Positions 32,409 to 41,610 of a stretch of 64,000 nucleotides of DNA are shown piece by piece. The DNA is from Halapricum desulfuricans (GTDB lineage Archaea > Halobacteriota > Halobacteria > Halobacteriales > Haloarculaceae), in the NCBI RefSeq assembly GCF_017094465.1, contig NZ_CP064791.1:1240001-1304000 (forward strand). The letters are read 5' to 3'. Position numbers and translations under genes: made by a program. Positions within the stretch are counted from its first letter, which is position 1, and every line of letters starts with the position of its first letter. A model generated the notes under the pieces. It had not been told where the DNA came from. It made no database searches and was given only the letters and a program-made list of their open reading frames with translations.

Positions 32409-33539
32409 CCCGGAGCGAGTCTCCCCGCGCCCCTCCGAAGTGGCCCGCCGATCGGGTTCGACCGACGATTCGAGCCAGTCGTCGATCGAGAGCGGTCCGG
32501 CCCCGAGCGTGAACACCGCCGACGCGAGTCCGAACATCGTGATGTGCGCGAGCACGGGATCGTCCGGTAGCGCGAACAGGGTGACCGTGAACAGGACGAA
32601 CGCCCCGGCCGCGGTCGCACGGGTCAGCAGTCCGAGGAGCAGCGCGATCCCGAACGCGATCTCGGCCAGCCCCGCACCGACGACCCAGACGCCGGGATCG
32701 ACCGGGATCACCGCTGTGAGGTCGTACTTGGCGACGACCGCCAGTCCCGGGCCCGGTTGCAGGAGCTTCTCGCCGAGTCCGAGTAACACGAACGTCGCCC
32801 CGAGACCGACCCGGAGGACGGTCGGGACGTACGTGGTGTAGGGATCGATCCGCCGTCGGAGTCGTTCGGCGCGGCGATGGATCGGATCGACGCGGCTGTA
32901 GTAGGTCCCCGGGGCGCTCGCGAGCCGGCTGAGCAGGTGATCGGCACTCGGCCGGCCGCTCCCGAGCAGCGCGATCGCGAGAAACCCCGGCACGTACTCG
33001 AGTGCGAGGAACGTCGTCGGGAACAGCGCGACGGAGACGCCGTAAGTTGCCAGCCCGACCAGCGCGACCAGCCGCGTCGCCAGTCCGAACAGCAGGAAAA
33101 ATCCGATCCCGATCAGCAGAATCCGGGCCTGAGCCTGCCCGGTCGCCGTGAGTACGTCGGCGGTCCGGACGCTCGGGCTGAAAAGATAGCCGATAAAGCC
33201 CGCCCCGACCAGCGGGAGGCCGAGGCTCAACCGAAGCATCCAGGGGACGTACGTGAGATACTCCGCCAGCGCCGACTGGAGCACCTCGAAGTCGGGCACT
33301 GTCGGCCGGACCAGCAGATACGCGCCGACGGCGAGGACGGCGAGCAGGCCAGTCCCCCCGAACAGGAGGGCGTTGGCCGGTTCGGTCAGCACTCCGATCG
33401 TGAACTCCAGGCCGTCATCGGGCGGATCTTCGGTGACGTATCGAACGTGCGCAGCGGCCGGACGGACGGCCGTCCACAGCAGTGCGATGGCGGCGAGCAC
33501 CAGTCCGGAACGGCCGGCCGTCGCGCGGAGCGATGTCAT
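32406..33539 (-). CDS. DoxX-family multi-pass membrane protein
   Basis: The 377-residue protein has an N-terminal signal-like helix (about 10-30), then about eight to nine hydrophobic segments. The C-terminal part from about residue 235 (RVGLGATFVLLGLGEKLLQPGPG) is a recognisable DoxX domain. The middle (YVPWMLRLSLGLPLVGAGFIGYL) looks like a second, more diverged DoxX unit. DoxX proteins are tied to thiosulfate:quinone or respiratory redox functions, but most are uncharacterised. It lies 27 bases after the lactate-utilisation gene on the same strand and may be co-transcribed. Confidence 0.78.
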   Translation of the reverse strand: MTSLRATAGRSGLVLAAIALLWTAVRPAAAHVRYVTEDPPDDGLEFTIGVLTEPANALLFGGTGLLAVLAVGAYLLVRPTVPDFEVLQSALAEYLTYVPWMLRLSLGLPLVGAGFIGYLFSPSVRTADVLTATGQAQARILLIGIGFFLLFGLATRLVALVGLATYGVSVALFPTTFLALEYVPGFLAIALLGSGRPSADHLLSRLASAPGTYYSRVDPIHRRAERLRRRIDPYTTYVPTVLRVGLGATFVLLGLGEKLLQPGPGLAVVAKYDLTAVIPVDPGVWVVGAGLAEIAFGIALLLGLLTRATAAGAFVLFTVTLFALPDDPVLAHITMFGLASAVFTLGAGPLSIDDWLESSVEPDRRATSEGRGETRSG

Positions 33540-33566
33540 AGTGGCCCTTCTATGTGCTGTATACGC

Positions 33567-35756
33567 TTAAGCGCGCTCCAGTGGTGCGACGAGTTCGATC
33601 GGATGCGGAACGTCCTGTTTCATCAGATCGGTCAGCTGGTCGTGACAGGAGGTCCCACTCGCGACGATCGTCCGCCCTTCGGCTTCCGGCGTCGAGAACT
33701 GCTCGCGGAGGTCCTCGCCGACGGCCATACTGACGTCGTAGTACTGCTGTTTGAAGCCAAAGGAGCCGGCCATCCCGCAGCACTCGACGTCGGACGTGAT
33801 GAGATCGTAGCCCAGTTCTTCCAGTACCGCCTCGGTGTGGGCCGCCAGCCCGAGCGTCCGCTGCTGGCAGTGGCCGTGATACGCGATTTCCTCGCCGTCA
33901 CCGTCGGCGAGTGCGTCTGCACTTGCGCCGTTTTCCAGCAGTCCGTAGACGTATTCGAGGATCTCGTAGCTGTTCTCCGAGAGTTGCTCGTAGGTCTTCT
34001 CGTCGAGCAACTGGCCGTAGTCGTCCCGGAGCATCGCCAGGTCGCTCGGCTCGACCATCACGATGTCCCGGCCCGCCTCGATGTGTGGCAGCAGTTCCTC
34101 GGCGACTGCCTCGCCGTGTTTGGTCGCGGTCTCGACCATCCCCTGGGAGAGAGCCGCGCGCCCGCTTTCGGTGACATCAGCAACCTCGACGGAGACGCCA
34201 AGTGCCTCCAGCGTCCGGACGGCCGCTTTCCCGCGCTCGACGTGCATGTAGTTGGTGTAGGTATCAGCCAGCATGAGGACCTCCCGATCGGGATCAGTCG
34301 GACCGTCACGGTCGCCAGCCCACTCCTTGAGTGTCTCGCGCTGGAAGGTCGGCATATCCCGGCGCTGGTCGACGCCGAGCAGTTTCTCGGCGATCCAGCG
34401 GTTGGGTCCGAAGTCGGCCAGCCAGTTCGAGACCGGCGCGAAGAGACTGCCGAGTTTCGCCACGGTGACGAAGTTCCCGAAGAAGCGTTTCTGGTAGCTC
34501 ATCCCGCCGGACTCGGCGTCCGGCGTGAGGCCGTCGACGAGGAAGTCGTAGGCGTGGTCGTCGGCCCCGCGGTTGATCCGATCCCGGACGACCGTGTTGA
34601 TCCAGGGGATGTCGATCCCGACCGGGCAGGCCTCGACGCAGCGCGAACAGCCGGTACAGAGGTCGACGAACTCCTCGGAGCTGTCCAGGCCGTGGACGCC
34701 AGTCTCCCAGCCGCCGGCGATGCCGCCGGTGTAAGTCTCGCCGCCGAACTCGTGGCCGCCGACCTGCTGGAAGTTCGCGCAGGTGTTTGCACACGCCGAA
34801 CACCGGATGCAGTACAGCGTTTCCCGGAGCTGCTCGTCCTCGCGCATTTCCATGCGACCGTTGTCGATCAACACGAGGTGGAACTCCCGGTCTTCGGCGC
34901 CCTCGATCGTCTCATCGCCAAAGGTTGCAGTGTCGACCGGGGGTGTCAGCAGTGAGATATACGAGGTGATGTCCTGGCCGGTCCCCGAGCGCCCGATCAG
35001 CTCGACGAACGGCTGGAGGTCCTCGACGCTTGGGACGATTTTCTCGACACCTGCGACGGCGACGTGAGTGTCCGTCGCGGCGACGGTCTTGCGGGCGTTG
35101 CCCTCGCTGGTGACGAGCATCATCGTCCCGCTGTCGGCGGTGAGGAAGTTCGCGCCGGTCATCCCCACGTCCGCATCGTCGAACTTGCTCGCGAGTTGCT
35201 CGCTGGCGAACGCGGTCAGGTCCTCCGGAGTCTCCAGAGGGCGGTCGGGGTCGAACCGTTCGCGGAACAGCTCGGCGATCGACGCCCGGGACTTGTGGAT
35301 CGCGGGCGCGACGATGTGGCTGGGTTCCTCCTCGGCCAGCTGGAGCACCCACTCCCCGAGGTCGGTCTCGACGACCTCTGCCCCCGCAGATTCGAGGTGT
35401 TCGTTGACCTCGATCTCCTCGCTGGTCATCGACTTGCTCTTGACGACCGTCTCGCCCGACTCTACCAGCGACTGGATGTACTCGTTGGCGTCAGCCTCGT
35501 CCTCGGCGAGATAGACCGTCCCGCCGTTTTCCTCGACGGTCTCAGTGAGTTGCTCGATCAACTCCGGCAGCTGTTCGATCGCCGCTTCTTTGATCTGGCG
35601 CGCTTCGTCTTTCAGCCCCTGGTAGTCCTCCAGATCGGCGACCGAGTCGTATCGGCCCTGGTTGAACCCCTTCGTGTTCTCCTGGACCGCCTCGCCTTCG
35701 GCGGCCATCGTTTCGCGGATCTGTGCGGCCTTCGCGCGCTTGGATTGCTTGCTCAT
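33567..35756 (-). CDS. Fused LutB-LutA-like lactate-utilisation iron-sulfur protein
   Basis: The 729-residue protein joins three parts: an LUD domain (residues about 60-300), two 4Fe-4S sites (CIRCSACANTCANFQ and CTGCSRCVEACPVG, about 320-395), and a CCG-type domain (about 460-720) with YHGHCQQRTLG and VECCGMAGSFG. In bacteria these are separate LutB and LutA subunits. The complex oxidises L-lactate to pyruvate and passes electrons onward. The ATG overlaps the stop of the LutC-like gene by 4 bases, so both are one unit. The true donor could also be another 2-hydroxyacid. Confidence 0.88.
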   Translation of the reverse strand: MSKQSKRAKAAQIRETMAAEGEAVQENTKGFNQGRYDSVADLEDYQGLKDEARQIKEAAIEQLPELIEQLTETVEENGGTVYLAEDEADANEYIQSLVESGETVVKSKSMTSEEIEVNEHLESAGAEVVETDLGEWVLQLAEEEPSHIVAPAIHKSRASIAELFRERFDPDRPLETPEDLTAFASEQLASKFDDADVGMTGANFLTADSGTMMLVTSEGNARKTVAATDTHVAVAGVEKIVPSVEDLQPFVELIGRSGTGQDITSYISLLTPPVDTATFGDETIEGAEDREFHLVLIDNGRMEMREDEQLRETLYCIRCSACANTCANFQQVGGHEFGGETYTGGIAGGWETGVHGLDSSEEFVDLCTGCSRCVEACPVGIDIPWINTVVRDRINRGADDHAYDFLVDGLTPDAESGGMSYQKRFFGNFVTVAKLGSLFAPVSNWLADFGPNRWIAEKLLGVDQRRDMPTFQRETLKEWAGDRDGPTDPDREVLMLADTYTNYMHVERGKAAVRTLEALGVSVEVADVTESGRAALSQGMVETATKHGEAVAEELLPHIEAGRDIVMVEPSDLAMLRDDYGQLLDEKTYEQLSENSYEILEYVYGLLENGASADALADGDGEEIAYHGHCQQRTLGLAAHTEAVLEELGYDLITSDVECCGMAGSFGFKQQYYDVSMAVGEDLREQFSTPEAEGRTIVASGTSCHDQLTDLMKQDVPHPIELVAPLERA

Positions 35757-36262
35757 TCGACGATCACCACGTGGACGTCACCGGGGCCGTGGACGCCTTC
35801 GACGAGCGCGCCCATATCTGCAGTCGCGCTGGGGCCGGTCGCGACGATCGCGTTCCCCCGCCCTTCGCGCAGACGCGGCCCGAGTGATTCGAGCGCGGCG
35901 GTCATCGAGTCGACGATATCCGATTCGCGGACGACAGCGACGTGGGTGTCCGCGTAGAGGCTGACGAGCTCGGCTTCGGGCGGCGTCGACTCGATCAGGA
36001 CGCTCCCGTAGTCAGCAATCCCGAGCGTGCCGGCCGTGACGCCGCTCGCGGCCGCTTTGACGCTCTCTGGATCGTCTGCCCGTGTGATCGCGTTCGGTAA
36101 CGAAATCCCTTCGAACGGGAGCGGGGCACCGACGATCGGTTCGGGAAACGCCGTGAGCGTCTCGGACAACGCCTCGGCAGTCGTTGTGCGCCAGCCGACG
36201 TCTAGTTCATCGAGCGCTGTCGTGAAGCGCTCGGACGTCGAATCGCCAGCAGTGGTTGCCAT
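35753..36262 (-). CDS. LutC-like LUD domain protein
   Basis: With ATG 36262 (MATTAGDSTSERF) the protein is 169 residues. The LUD domain C-terminus is evident (GTLGIADYGSVLIES, SLYADTHVAVVRESDIV, GPSATADMGALVEGVHGP), matching LutC/YkgG. It is the third component of the lactate oxidation complex and overlaps the fused LutB-LutA gene by 4 bases. An in-frame extension upstream to 36430 is His/Cys-rich and basic, unlike haloarchaeal coding sequence, and is rejected. Confidence 0.85.
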   Translation of the reverse strand: MATTAGDSTSERFTTALDELDVGWRTTTAEALSETLTAFPEPIVGAPLPFEGISLPNAITRADDPESVKAAASGVTAGTLGIADYGSVLIESTPPEAELVSLYADTHVAVVRESDIVDSMTAALESLGPRLREGRGNAIVATGPSATADMGALVEGVHGPGDVHVVIVE

Positions 36263-36525
36263 TGGGCGCGGTTTCGGTCCGACGTGTAAATCATGTTCGG
36301 AAACGGTAAACAATGAGGATGTTTCCGGGACAGATATCGAGCACTGGGACCCTACTGTGTGACGATACTCGGCACTCCGGAAGTGTCGATATTCTTCATT
36401 TCGTATCTCAGAGACCGAACAGTCACGCAATCGGTTGTCGACAACGCGATACTGCTCGGTATCAAGACGGCGCGGTACCAGCCAGCGGCGTACGTTTTAT
36501 ACTACGCCACCGGCAATAGGGGCAT
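36263..36525. other. Divergent intergenic region, lutC-like / mbf1
   Basis: No gene is seen. A TATA-like gttttatac (about 36495-36503) lies about 25 bases before the mbf1 ATG. No operator was recognised. Confidence 0.45.
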
Positions 36526-37077
36526 ATGGTTCAGTGTGAGATGTGCGGGAAGGAGACGAGCTCACCGAACACCGTCAAGATCGAGGGAGCGGAACTACAG
36601 GTCTGCGACGAGTGTGCTGACTTCGGGACCGAAGTGAAAACCCAGGAGCAGTCGACCACGAGTACGAAGTACTCTACGGGATCGTCGGGGTCGAGTGGCT
36701 CGAGCAGTTCAAGCGGTGGTTCGTCCGGTTCTGGCGCTTCGGGCGGTTCTGGCGGCTCTAGTGGTGGGCGGCGGCGCGACATGTTCGACGAGATGGACGA
36801 GGTCGTCCAGGACTACGACGAGCGGATCCGTTCGGCCCGTGAATCCGCCGGGCTCAGTCAGGAAGACCTGGCCAAAGAGCTCAACGAGAAGGCAAGTCTG
36901 ATCCGAAAACTCGAACACGGCGAGACGCTACCCAGCGACGACGTCCAGCGCAAACTTGAGCAAAAGCTCGGGATCGACCTCTCGGAGGGAGCGGCCCCAG
37001 ACGAGGACACGGACTGGGAGGGCGGCTCCGCGACGGGCGAGTACACGCTCGGAGATGTCGTCGAGCGCAAGGACTGA
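36526..37077 (+). CDS. mbf1: Archaeal MBF1-like transcription factor (zinc ribbon + HTH)
   Basis: The 183-residue protein begins with a zinc ribbon (C4, C7 in VQCEMCGKE and C27, C30 in VCDECADF), then a long Ser/Gly linker (about residues 48-85, almost only S, G and A), then an HTH_3 domain (RIRSARESAGLSQEDLA to LIRKLEHGETLP). This is the multiprotein bridging factor type 1 layout. Archaeal MBF1 acts in transcription or on ribosomes. The unusually long Ser/Gly linker is typical of haloarchaea. Confidence 0.9.
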   Translation: MVQCEMCGKETSSPNTVKIEGAELQVCDECADFGTEVKTQEQSTTSTKYSTGSSGSSGSSSSSGGSSGSGASGGSGGSSGGRRRDMFDEMDEVVQDYDERIRSARESAGLSQEDLAKELNEKASLIRKLEHGETLPSDDVQRKLEQKLGIDLSEGAAPDEDTDWEGGSATGEYTLGDVVERKD

Positions 37078-37120
37078 TCGCGGCCGACACCGGCGTCCGA
37101 CGTGACGCGGGTCTGTGCGC

Positions 37121-37681
37121 TCAGTGCTTGCTGATCAGGTCCTCTTCGGAGAGGTCCTCGGAGAGCTCATCCAGTTTGCGTTCGAGCCGGTCTATTTCCG
37201 CCTCGAGTTCGGCGTATCGCTCGCTCTCGCGTAGTTCCGACGCCGGTTTTTCGACCTGGAGGACGTTTCGTTTGAGCTTTTTCGACGTCAGCTCCTGCAG
37301 TCGCTCGCTGTACTCGGTGATCGTCAGCAGTCGATCGACGACATCCAGCAGCGCGTTCTTGCTGACGGGCTTGACCAGGTAGTCGTCGACACCGAGGTCG
37401 ATGATGTCGAAGTCCGGATCGACGGCGGTCACCATCGCGACCCGACACTCGTTGCCGTCCTCTTCAATCGCGGCAAGCACTTCGTTACCGGAGATGACTG
37501 GCATCCGTCGGTCCAGCAAGACGACATCGAGGTCGTCAGCAAGCATTTCGATGGCTTCCCGCCCGCTATAGGCGGTTCTGACCTCGTAGCGTTCGCTCAG
37601 ATAGTCCGTGTACAGATCGGCGAGATGTTGTTCGTCCTCGACGACGAGTACCGTTCCTCGATCCGCAGGCGAAGTGCTCAC
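37121..37681 (-). CDS. HalX-domain response regulator
   Basis: The 186-residue protein has a receiver domain (residues 10-125) with acidic pocket VVEDEQHL, phospho-accepting Asp57 in VVLLDRRMP, Thr in AMVTAVDP and Lys in DDYLVKPVS, followed by a C-terminal HalX helix (about 130-186) of charged heptads. HalX is restricted to haloarchaea. Its function is unknown, but the protein should act as the output of a histidine kinase. No kinase is adjacent. Confidence 0.9.
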   Translation of the reverse strand: MSTSPADRGTVLVVEDEQHLADLYTDYLSERYEVRTAYSGREAIEMLADDLDVVLLDRRMPVISGNEVLAAIEEDGNECRVAMVTAVDPDFDIIDLGVDDYLVKPVSKNALLDVVDRLLTITEYSERLQELTSKKLKRNVLQVEKPASELRESERYAELEAEIDRLERKLDELSEDLSEEDLISKH

Positions 37682-37788
37682 GGGTCCACCGTACCGACGT
37701 TCGTCTCGACCCCATCTTAACCTTTCCTTCGCAACCGGAGAGAAAACTCGAAATCTATTTTCCGGTGGGCTGAGAACCCTTACTCGGA

Positions 37789-38436
37789 ATGTTCGTTCTT
37801 GTCAACTTGAAGACGTATCCGTGCGACCCGATCGAGGTGGCCCAAGCCGCCGCCGACGTCGCTGACGACAGCGGCGTCCGAGTCGGTGTCGCACCCCAGG
37901 ACGCGGATCTCGAAGCCGTCGCGGAGACCGGTGTCGAGACCTGGGCACAGCACGTAGACCCCATCGATTACGGGAGCAACACCGGCCACACGCTCGCCGA
38001 GACGGTCGCCGAGGCCGGGGCGGACGGCACGCTGATCAACCACTCCGAGAACCGCCTGAAACTGGCTGACATCGACGGGTCAGTGCAGGCCGCCGAACGC
38101 GCCGGACTGGAGACGATCGTCTGTGCGAACAATCCCGAACAGATCGGTGCCGTGACGGCACTCGGTCCCGACGCGGTCGCCGTCGAACCGCCGGAGCTGA
38201 TCGGCGGAGACGTCTCGGTCGCGACGGCCGACCCCGACATTGTCACCGACGCAGTCGAGGCGGCCGCCAACGTCGACGAGGACGTCGACGTGTTCTGTGG
38301 GGCCGGCATCTCAAGCGGTGACGACGTCGACGCCGCCGGAGACCTGGGTGCCAGCGGCGTCCTGCTGGCCAGCGGCGTTGCCAAGGCTGACGACCCGCGC
38401 GCTGTCCTCGAAGACCTCGTCGATCCGCTGGTCTGA
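37789..38436 (+). CDS. tpiA: Triosephosphate isomerase
   Basis: The 215-residue protein has the short archaeal TIM form. The Lys in LVNLKTYP (residue 8), the catalytic His in [11 protein letters not shown] (about 84), and the catalytic Glu in [10 protein letters not shown] (about 130) are present, with the phosphate loop [13 protein letters not shown]. It interconverts DHAP and glyceraldehyde-3-phosphate. It is monocistronic. Confidence 0.95.
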   Translation: MFVLVNLKTYPCDPIEVAQAAADVADDSGVRVGVAPQDADLEAVAETGVETWAQHVDPIDYGSNTGHTLAETVAEAGADGTLINHSENRLKLADIDGSVQAAERAGLETIVCANNPEQIGAVTALGPDAVAVEPPELIGGDVSVATADPDIVTDAVEAAANVDEDVDVFCGAGISSGDDVDAAGDLGASGVLLASGVAKADDPRAVLEDLVDPLV

Positions 38437-38493
38437 TCGGTCCAACCGTCTCCGTTTTTTCGCGAGTTGAGGGTACCGGCGATAGAGTTAAGT

Positions 38494-38690
38494 ATGCGTG
38501 GCACTCACTCGCATGTGGAACCTCGTTCCGTGGGGTTCCCGACGGGAACCACCGTCGTGAACGTCCGGAATTGGCATCGTCGACGAACCGCGCGGTCCCG
38601 GCGGTGGACTGGCCACCGCACCGCCGGGGTTCTCCGAACCGTTCGATACGCATTAGCGAATCATCCCGCCAGCGCAACTGTAACAACGTT
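38494..38690 (+). ncRNA. Candidate structured RNA between tpiA and dinB
   Basis: After a TATA-like gagttaag the segment contains several compact stems: GGTTCCC-GAC-GGGAACC (about 38537-38553), GCGGTGG-ACTGG-CCACCGC (about 38600-38618) and GGTTC-TCC-GAACC (about 38628-38640). The open frames here are rich in Arg, His and Thr and poor in Asp and Glu, unlike haloarchaeal proteins. It does not match tRNA, RNase P RNA or SRP RNA as I know them. Confidence 0.35.
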
Positions 38691-38708
38691 CGAGCCATAG
38701 CTCCGTGT

Positions 38709-39950
38709 ATGCCCGGACGCGGCCGCCTCCCGGGGACCGACCGTCGCCCCGAGCAGGTGGTCTGTCACGTCGACATGGACTGCTTTTACGCCGCCTGTGA
38801 GCGACTGCGCGAGCCCGAACTGCGCGGCGAGGCGCTGGTCGTCGGGATGGGCTACGAGGCCGGCGCGGACAACGGCGCGGTCGCGACGGCGAGTTACGAG
38901 GCGCGCGAGTCCGGCGTCGAGAGCGCGATGGCGATCTCGGAGGCACTGGAGTTGCTCCCCAGGAAAGCCGTCGCCAGAGAGGACCCGGATGCCGACTCCG
39001 AGGCGGCGGGCTATTACCGGCCGGTCGATATGGGTTACTACGAGTCGGTCGCCGAGGACGTCAAGGCGATCTTACACGATAGCGCGGATGTCGTCCGGGA
39101 GGTCAGCATCGACGAGGCGTATCTGGACGTGACCGACCGCACCGACTGGGGCGGCGTCGAGCGGTTCGCCCGCGATCTGAAACGCCGCATCGAGGCCGAA
39201 GTGGGCGTCGTCGCCAGCGTCGGCGTCGCACCGACGATGAGCGCCGCCAAGATCGCCAGCGACGCCGACAAGCCCGACGGCCTGGTCGTCATCGAGCCCG
39301 GCGACGTGCAGGACTTCCTGGGGCCGATGGACGTCGAGGCCGTCCACAACGTCGGTCCCGTCACTGCCCGCGAGTTGCGGGAGATGGGTATCGAGACCGC
39401 GGGCGAACTGGCCGAATCCGATCCCGACCGGCTGGCCGACCGCTTCGGCGAGCGGGGCCTAGAGATCTACCGGTTCGCCCGCGGCGAGGACGCCCGCACA
39501 GTCACGCCCCGGGACGACCCCAAGAGCTTCTCGCGGGAGTCGGCGTTTCCGGACGCGATCGACGATCACGACCGCGTTCGCGAGCGGGTTCGGACGCTCG
39601 CAGGGGCGGTCGCCGAACGTGCGACCCGCGAGGGTGCGCTCTATCAGACTGTTGGGATCAAAATCGTCACGCCACCGTACGACGTCAACACGCGTGCCCG
39701 ATCGCTGTCGGGCCCGGTCGACGATCCGGAGCTGGTCGAGGCGATCGCACTCGATCTGCTGGCCGAGTTCGAGACTGCCCGCGTCCGGAAGGTCGGCGTC
39801 CGCGTCTCGAAACTCTCCTTTACCGAGCGCGAGCAGGTCAGTCTCGATGGATTCACCGGAAGCGGCCACGAACGGGATGGAGGACAGCCACCAGAAATCG
39901 AAGACGAGGGGAGTCTCAGCGGGCAGTTGACGCTTTCGGATTTCCGCTGA
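38709..39950 (+). CDS. dinB: DNA polymerase IV (Y-family)
   Basis: The 413-residue translesion polymerase has the catalytic motifs VCHVDMDCFYAACE and VSIDEAYLDVT, the thumb HhH region (VHNVGPVTARELREMG) and a little-finger domain. The extreme C-terminus GQLTLSDF looks like a PCNA-interacting PIP box. It copies past damaged bases. ATG 38709 (MPGRGRLPGTDRR) is preferred over an upstream frame through the structured segment. Its stop is adjacent to that of the convergent citrate synthase gene. Confidence 0.94.
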   Translation: MPGRGRLPGTDRRPEQVVCHVDMDCFYAACERLREPELRGEALVVGMGYEAGADNGAVATASYEARESGVESAMAISEALELLPRKAVAREDPDADSEAAGYYRPVDMGYYESVAEDVKAILHDSADVVREVSIDEAYLDVTDRTDWGGVERFARDLKRRIEAEVGVVASVGVAPTMSAAKIASDADKPDGLVVIEPGDVQDFLGPMDVEAVHNVGPVTARELREMGIETAGELAESDPDRLADRFGERGLEIYRFARGEDARTVTPRDDPKSFSRESAFPDAIDDHDRVRERVRTLAGAVAERATREGALYQTVGIKIVTPPYDVNTRARSLSGPVDDPELVEAIALDLLAEFETARVRKVGVRVSKLSFTEREQVSLDGFTGSGHERDGGQPPEIEDEGSLSGQLTLSDFR

Positions 39951-41072
39951 TCAGCGCTCGTCGACCGGTGTCCACGAGCGGTTACGGTCGCCGGTGTACC
40001 GGGACTCGGGACGGATCAGCCGGTTGTCCTCCAGCTGTTCCAGTGCGTGGGCCATCCAGCCACCGACCCGAGAGACCCCGAACGTCGCGGGGAACAGCTC
40101 CTGGGGGACGCCGACGCCGTGCAACAGTGCCGCCGTGTAGAACTCGACGTTCGTCTCCAGGTCTCGGTCGGGCTTGTACTCCGCAAGCAACTCGACGGCA
40201 ACGTCTTCGAATTCCGTGATCGTCTCGAAGAAGTCGTCATCGTCGTCGTAGAACTGCTCGGCGGCCGACTCGAGTACGGCCGCACGCGGGTCCCGGACGC
40301 GATAGATCCGGTGGCCGAATCCCATCAGGCGCTCGTCGGCTTCGAGTTTCTCGCGGACGTACGCTTCGGGATCGTCCGACGCGTGAACTGATTTGAGCAT
40401 GTCCAGCACGGGTCCCGGTGCACCGCCGTGAAGCGGCCCCTTCAGCGTCCCGACCGCGGCCGTCGCCGCCGAGACCACGTCCGATTCAGTCGAGACGACG
40501 ACCCGCGCCGTGAACGTCGAGGCGTTGAGTCCGTGGTCGACGACGGCGTTGAGATACGTCTCCAGTCCGCGAACCGCGCTCTCCTCGGGTCGCTCGCCGG
40601 TCAGCATGTAGAGGTAGTTCGCGGCGTGGCGAAGATCCGGGTCGGGCGCGATCGGCTCGTTGCCCTCTCGGTAGCGCCAGTATGCGGCGACGATGGTCGG
40701 GAACGTGGCGACGACTCGCAGCGCGTCGGACTCGGGATCGTCCCCGTCAACACCGAGGTTCGCGGCGGCAGCTCCCATGCGGAGGGCGTCCATCGCCGGC
40801 TTCTCCTCGTCGGCAGCCCGCTGTAGCACCGCCAGCACCTCGTCGCCGATCTCCCGTCGTGCGGCCAGGTCGGTACGGAACTCCGACAACTCCCCAGCGT
40901 CCGGCAGGCGGTCGTGAAAGAGGAGATACAACGTCTCTTCGAACGTGGCGTCGTCGGCCAACTCCTCGACGGGGAACCCCCCGATGATCAACTCGCCGGC
41001 CTCGCCGTCCATCGTGCTCAGACGCGTCTCGGCGACGGCGACACCGTCGAGGCCCCGATTGACTCCAGTCAT
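39951..41072 (-). CDS. citZ: Citrate synthase (or 2-methylcitrate synthase-like)
   Basis: The 373-residue protein is a type II short citrate synthase. The catalytic His residues lie in VVDHGLNASTFTARVV and FGHRIYRVRDPRA, and the catalytic Asp region follows near NVEFYTAALL. It condenses oxaloacetate with acetyl-CoA. Methylcitrate synthases share these motifs, so specificity is not proven. It ends directly against dinB (no spacer). Confidence 0.93.
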   Translation of the reverse strand: MTGVNRGLDGVAVAETRLSTMDGEAGELIIGGFPVEELADDATFEETLYLLFHDRLPDAGELSEFRTDLAARREIGDEVLAVLQRAADEEKPAMDALRMGAAAANLGVDGDDPESDALRVVATFPTIVAAYWRYREGNEPIAPDPDLRHAANYLYMLTGERPEESAVRGLETYLNAVVDHGLNASTFTARVVVSTESDVVSAATAAVGTLKGPLHGGAPGPVLDMLKSVHASDDPEAYVREKLEADERLMGFGHRIYRVRDPRAAVLESAAEQFYDDDDDFFETITEFEDVAVELLAEYKPDRDLETNVEFYTAALLHGVGVPQELFPATFGVSRVGGWMAHALEQLEDNRLIRPESRYTGDRNRSWTPVDER

Positions 41073-41170
41073 GGTCCCTGGTTCCAGTGCCGGCGATAAA
41101 TGTGTCTCGGGTTCGAATCGCTTCCGACCCCGCAGTCTCGCCGTTCGGCTCCACGCGAACGACGAACCGA

Positions 41171-41521
41171 CTAGTCCAGCCCGTTTTCGAGATTCTCCAG
41201 TAGCTTTCCGACGAACAGACCCATTCTCGGGGGAATCGCATCGGAATCGTCCGTTGCTATCTCCGCCGGATGGGCCGCTAGCGTCTCGACGAACCGCTCG
41301 CTGTGGGTCATCGTCTGGAGCATGTCCACCACGTCCACTGTCAGCCCCTCATCGGAGGTGTCCATCTCGGGGTGACGCTGCTTCTCCTCGTCAGTGTATC
41401 GTATCGTCCAGGCCGGACCGCCGACGTGCTCGACGATCTCCCCGACCGGACCGATCTCTAGCCGCCGCTCGAAGCCGACGTACACCGTGCCGTTCTCGAC
41501 GAACGTCTCGTAGCGCGTCAT
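41171..41521 (-). CDS. Conserved hypothetical protein
   Basis: With ATG 41521 (MTRYETFVENGTVYV) the product is 116 residues: a beta-rich N-terminus (VGFERRLEIGPVGEIVEHVGG) and helical C-terminus (MLQTMTHSERFVETLAAH). In-frame starts at 41602 (ATG) and 41614 (GTG, overlapping the upstream stop by 4 bases as GTGA) would add 27-31 polar residues. Operon logic favours the overlap and the sequence style favours 41521. I do not recognise the family. Confidence 0.55.
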   Translation of the reverse strand: MTRYETFVENGTVYVGFERRLEIGPVGEIVEHVGGPAWTIRYTDEEKQRHPEMDTSDEGLTVDVVDMLQTMTHSERFVETLAAHPAEIATDDSDAIPPRMGLFVGKLLENLENGLD

Positions 41522-41610
41522 TCCTGAATCCGGATCGGTCCTGTCAGCGCTTCCGGAGCGATCGCTACCGGTATTTCGTTGCCGATCGACAAAGAGTTTC
41601 ATGCGGGCGG

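Noticed and set aside
32877-34955. 692-residue plus-strand frame
   Set aside because: It covers the lactate-utilisation and DoxX genes in antisense, which have clear motifs. The frame has none.
36695-36770. Ser/Gly low-complexity DNA as a tandem repeat
   Set aside because: It is simply the coding sequence for the MBF1 linker, not an independent repeat element.
38467-38700. 77-residue plus-strand frame before dinB
   Set aside because: Rich in Arg, His and Thr, poor in acidic residues, and coincident with strong hairpins. Treated as a candidate structured RNA instead.
41101-41130. GGTTCGAATC motif resembling a tRNA T-loop
   Set aside because: No acceptor, D or anticodon stems can be formed around it.
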